Shown piece by piece: positions 61,959 to 64,000 of a DNA stretch of 64,000 nt. Positions within the stretch are counted from its first letter, which is position 1, and each line of letters begins with the position of its first letter. The stretch is from assembly GCA_965206975.1 (NCBI GenBank), contig OZ242253.1:1054001-1118000 (forward strand). The letters are read 5' to 3'. A program made the translations under genes and the position numbers. The notes under the pieces were generated by a model, which was given only the letters and a program-made list of their open reading frames with translations, was not told where the DNA came from and ran no database searches. Origin of the DNA: JAAXGI01 sp965206975. GTDB taxonomy: Bacteria; Gemmatimonadota; Gemmatimonadetes; Longimicrobiales; Gaopeijiaceae.

Positions 61959-62242
61959 TGGACCTCCTCTACAACGCGGTGCGAAGGGGCCGCAGGGCGG
62001 CACTGGCGAGCCAGGGGCGTCCGGGGGAACGGTCCATTTTCGAGTCCGTTATGCATCTGAGAGAGCCGGCCCAGCCAATCTGGCAGGCCCGGGCCCGTAC
62101 TCCCGTCATCAGGCCACTGCACAGGTGCCATCGTGGCAAGGTTTTCCCTCTCCACGGGCGGCACGATCCCTGCTCTCTGATGCGCTGGCAGCGCGGTGCT
62201 CTCGCCACGAATTCAAATGGGAAGCACCTGTTTACGTCAATG

Positions 62243-62261
62243 CCCTCCACCCGTTGGAGGG
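62243..62261 (+). promoter_or_regulatory. Hairpin next to Hsp20 ribosome-binding site
   Basis: CCCTCCA (62243-62249) pairs with TGGAGGG (62255-62261), five-base loop, directly in front of the purine-rich ribosome-binding site GAGGAGGAAGGAG (62261-62273). The pyrimidine arm could also pair with that site, so it might mask it at low temperature. The remaining bases back to 61959 show no other feature; no CIRCE element was seen. Confidence 0.4.
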
Positions 62262-62275
62262 AGGAGGAAGGAGAG

Positions 62276-62734
62276 ATGACCAGCACACAGGCAAGTATCG
62301 CGGATCGACTCGCACCCTGGTGCACACTCGATCCGATCGCCCGTCCCTTCGGGCGGCTACTCAACGCGTCCAGCGTATCGGGCCCGGAGGAGGACAGCTG
62401 GATTCCAGCGGTCAACGTGGCGGAGACGACCGACGAGTTGATCCTGAGCGCCGATCTTCCCGGGCTCACGGAGGAGGACATCGAGATCGGGCTCGAGAAG
62501 CGCGTCCTCACGATCCGTGGAAAGCTGGCAGAGACACGGAATGGAAATGACGAGGGTCGGCGCTTCCACCTCTGCGAGCGACGCTTCGGCAGCTTCGAAC
62601 GTTCCTTCACCCTTCCGAGCACCGTCTCGGCGGACGCGATCACGGCTACCCTCGAAAATGGCGTCCTCTGCGTGCAGATGCCGAAGGCGCCCAAGTCGAA
62701 GGCGCGCGCGATCCAGATCAAGAAGGGTTCGTAA
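62276..62734 (+). CDS. Hsp20/alpha-crystallin-family small heat-shock protein
   Basis: 152 residues. Alpha-crystallin domain about 42-145: WIPAVNVAETTDELILSADLPGL, EIGLEKRVLTIRGK, FERSFTLPSTVSADAITATLENGVLCVQMPK (read in parts). N-terminal 40 residues variable; the C-terminal I-x-I anchor is present as IQIKKGS. ATP-independent holdase. Strong ribosome-binding site before ATG 62276. Divergent from the cysK operon. Confidence 0.93.
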   Translation: MTSTQASIADRLAPWCTLDPIARPFGRLLNASSVSGPEEDSWIPAVNVAETTDELILSADLPGLTEEDIEIGLEKRVLTIRGKLAETRNGNDEGRRFHLCERRFGSFERSFTLPSTVSADAITATLENGVLCVQMPKAPKSKARAIQIKKGS

Positions 62735-63314
62735 GGGACCAGCACGCGCAAGCCATCGGAGCGAGCCCGGGGGGGTGACTCGCCCCCCGTCCACCTGCGA
62801 TCTGCAGAACGGGCTCACCGCACACCGGCCAAATGCAGCGGCGGGCGGGCCCACGCCTCCGCGACCCTGCTTCCACCTTGGTCCGCCGAGTGCGCACGGC
62901 CAATGTCATGTTGCGGAAGTGCCACATGGGACGGGGATGCCGGCGGCGCACGGGCAATCCGCCTCAGACTCCCCGGCACCGGCGGGCTATCCGTTGGTTC
63001 GGGCGGGACCCGTCCCACTCGCGACGTGTTCCCCGGCTCAGGAGCTTCAGCCGGCACCGAGCGGAAGCGCCACACGCGCTACGCACACGTTGAGGCGAAC
63101 GCTTCCCCATCGTCCAGATCCGACCTCCGGACACACGAGCGGCTGACGACACCTCGCCCAACCGGCGCACCTGTGGCACTCTCTGGCCAGCGGGTGTTAA
63201 CCGACCGGGCGGCACGATCGTTGTACCTAGGTGAGACACGGAGGCCGGAGCCGAGACCAAAGGATGCCTCCGCAAGTCCACACATCGAACCACACGACGA
63301 ACAGGAGGCGGCAC
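62735..63314. other. Intergenic, no gene supported
   Basis: 580 bases with only shadow-like frames on both strands. No promoter, RNA or repeat that I can support. Confidence 0.45.
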
Positions 63315-63740
63315 ATGGTAGACATACTGGTCCCCCTCGGATTCTTCGCGGCGGTCGTGGCGATCGTCTGGCTGAGGATACAGCTGCGTCAAGTTCAGAT
63401 CGCCAAACAGGGCGAGCTCCAGCAACAGCTGCTGGCAAAGTTCCAGTCGGGCGAGGAGCTTGGGGCGTTCCTGGCTAGCGAGAGCGGCGAGCAGTTCATG
63501 CGCCAGTTCGAGTCCAACCCGCACAGGATGATCCTTGGAACCCTCGCCGGGGGCGTCGTCTTCTTGTTCCTGGGTCTCGGGTTCCTGGTACTGGCGGTGT
63601 GGCACGGTAATTTCCTCTATCCCGGTATCCTTACCACGTCGCTGGGAATCGGACTCATGCTGGCGGCTTGGGCTTCGAGGCGGCTCTCGTTGAATTGGAC
63701 GGAGGAGCCGAAGGGGAGTGCCGATCCGGTGGGCACCTGA
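63315..63740 (+). CDS. Small integral membrane protein
   Basis: 141 residues with three hydrophobic helices: LVPLGFFAAVVAIVWLRI (about 4-21), TLAGGVVFLFLGLGFLVLAVW (about 77-97) and ILTTSLGIGLMLAAWA (about 105-120); the intervening part is charged and Gln-rich (QAKQGELQQQLLAKF type). The architecture recalls proteins next to sigma factors, and a sigma factor gene starts 81 bases downstream. ATG 63315 with AGGAGG seven bases upstream. Confidence 0.75.
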   Translation: MVDILVPLGFFAAVVAIVWLRIQLRQVQIAKQGELQQQLLAKFQSGEELGAFLASESGEQFMRQFESNPHRMILGTLAGGVVFLFLGLGFLVLAVWHGNFLYPGILTTSLGIGLMLAAWASRRLSLNWTEEPKGSADPVGT

Positions 63741-63756
63741 TCCCCCCTCCTAGTCG

Positions 63757-63785
63757 CGCGAGGGTAGGGCCATCCTACCCTCGCG
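63757..63785 (+). terminator. Terminator-like hairpin after membrane protein gene
   Basis: 12-bp perfect stem (63757-63768 with 63774-63785), five-base loop, followed by GCTTCGCTCG; no clear T-run. It separates the membrane protein from the sigma factor gene. Confidence 0.65.
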
Positions 63786-63821
63786 GCTTCGCTCGCTCTG
63801 GCCCCACAAGAAGCCTACGAC

Positions 63822-64000
63822 ATGGACGAATCCACCTTCCGTGATGCCTATGAGCGGACAGCACCCAACCTTCGGGCCTACCTCTGTGCGGCTTTGGGAG
63901 ACGTCACCGCGGCAGACGACCTCCTACAGGAAGCCTTCTGCCGTCTCCTCTGCGCCGCGCTGCGAGACGCGAACATGCACCAGATTCGGTCCTATCTCTA
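63822..64000 (+). CDS. Sigma-70-family (ECF-like) RNA polymerase sigma factor, partial
   Basis: Only the first 59 codons lie in the window. They read MDESTFRDAYERTAPNLRAYL, then DVTAADDLLQEAFCRLL and QIRSYL, which is sigma region 2 (helices 2.1-2.2) of ECF-type factors. ATG 63822 after ACGAC without a strong ribosome-binding site. The promoter specificity and any anti-sigma partner lie beyond the right edge. Confidence 0.75.
   Translation, partial: MDESTFRDAYERTAPNLRAYLCAALGDVTAADDLLQEAFCRLLCAALRDANMHQIRSYL

Noticed and set aside
1..64000. CRISPR array, prophage or integron
   Set aside because: No regularly spaced direct repeats, no phage structural genes, no integrase or attC-type sites; HU and the S24 relic alone do not indicate a prophage.

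Overview
The window reads as chromosomal DNA of a high-GC, diderm (Gram-negative-type) bacterium. It encodes a TolC-family outer-membrane protein, a TonB-dependent receptor, an Mla-type lipid transport set, many lipobox proteins and a di-haem cytochrome c peroxidase. The mix of secreted NHL-repeat proteins, OsmC, TPR proteins, DUF445 and PhoBR next to a TonB receptor recalls Gemmatimonadota. That placement is an inference from general gene content; no rRNA or marker phylogeny is available. I found no rRNA, tRNA, CRISPR array or prophage.

Layout. 1-5 kb: secreted NHL protein, HU, an SDR and a lectin-like exported protein. 4.6-11 kb: a K+ channel with two RCK modules, an IS481-type element with intact ends but a frameshifted transposase, then a TolC-MauG/CcpA pair. 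11-18 kb: iodotyrosine-deiodinase-like nitroreductase, NHL lipoprotein with a clean terminator, two exported metallo-beta-lactamase-fold proteins (one of subclass B3 type with Gln at the first ligand position), and an IS1380-type transposase. 18-30.5 kb: DUF2905, a broken S24 regulator, lipoprotein/isocitrate dehydrogenase/zinc-ribbon operon, MsrB, PhoB-PhoR, a beta-helix lipoprotein behind a large TonB receptor, and a sugar nucleotidyltransferase. 31-38 kb: lipoprotein-DUF445, tiny membrane proteins, TPR proteins, CutA, FadD and OsmC.

38-44.7 kb is the most striking block: 6-pyruvoyl-tetrahydropterin synthase, GTP cyclohydrolase I, an SDR, a QueD-type second PTPS-fold enzyme and a Trm112-like protein run on one strand with tiny gaps or overlaps. 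A pteridine-reductase-like SDR lies about 3 kb away on the opposite strand, beyond endonuclease IV and fumarase. This looks like a tetrahydrobiopterin-type route. In front of it lies a roughly 190-nt highly structured region with its own promoter-like sequence, an 11-bp closing helix, competing hairpins and a terminator. It is a good candidate riboswitch/attenuator or small RNA and is my leading candidate for something undescribed.

44.8-55 kb: thioredoxin reductase, ferredoxin-NADP reductase, NUDIX, MlaD-MlaF-MlaE, an IS110 transposase remnant, and a spermidine/putrescine-type ABC operon (potA-D-B-C order, every junction a 4-base overlap) whose ATPase gene carries a frameshift. 55-64 kb: rho with a promoter and a promoter-proximal terminator-like hairpin, protoporphyrinogen oxidase, two unknown small proteins, an operon of cysteine synthase, radical SAM enzyme and an unusual metallophosphoesterase, Hsp20 with a possible RNA thermometer, a small membrane protein, and the start of an ECF-like sigma factor cut by the window edge.
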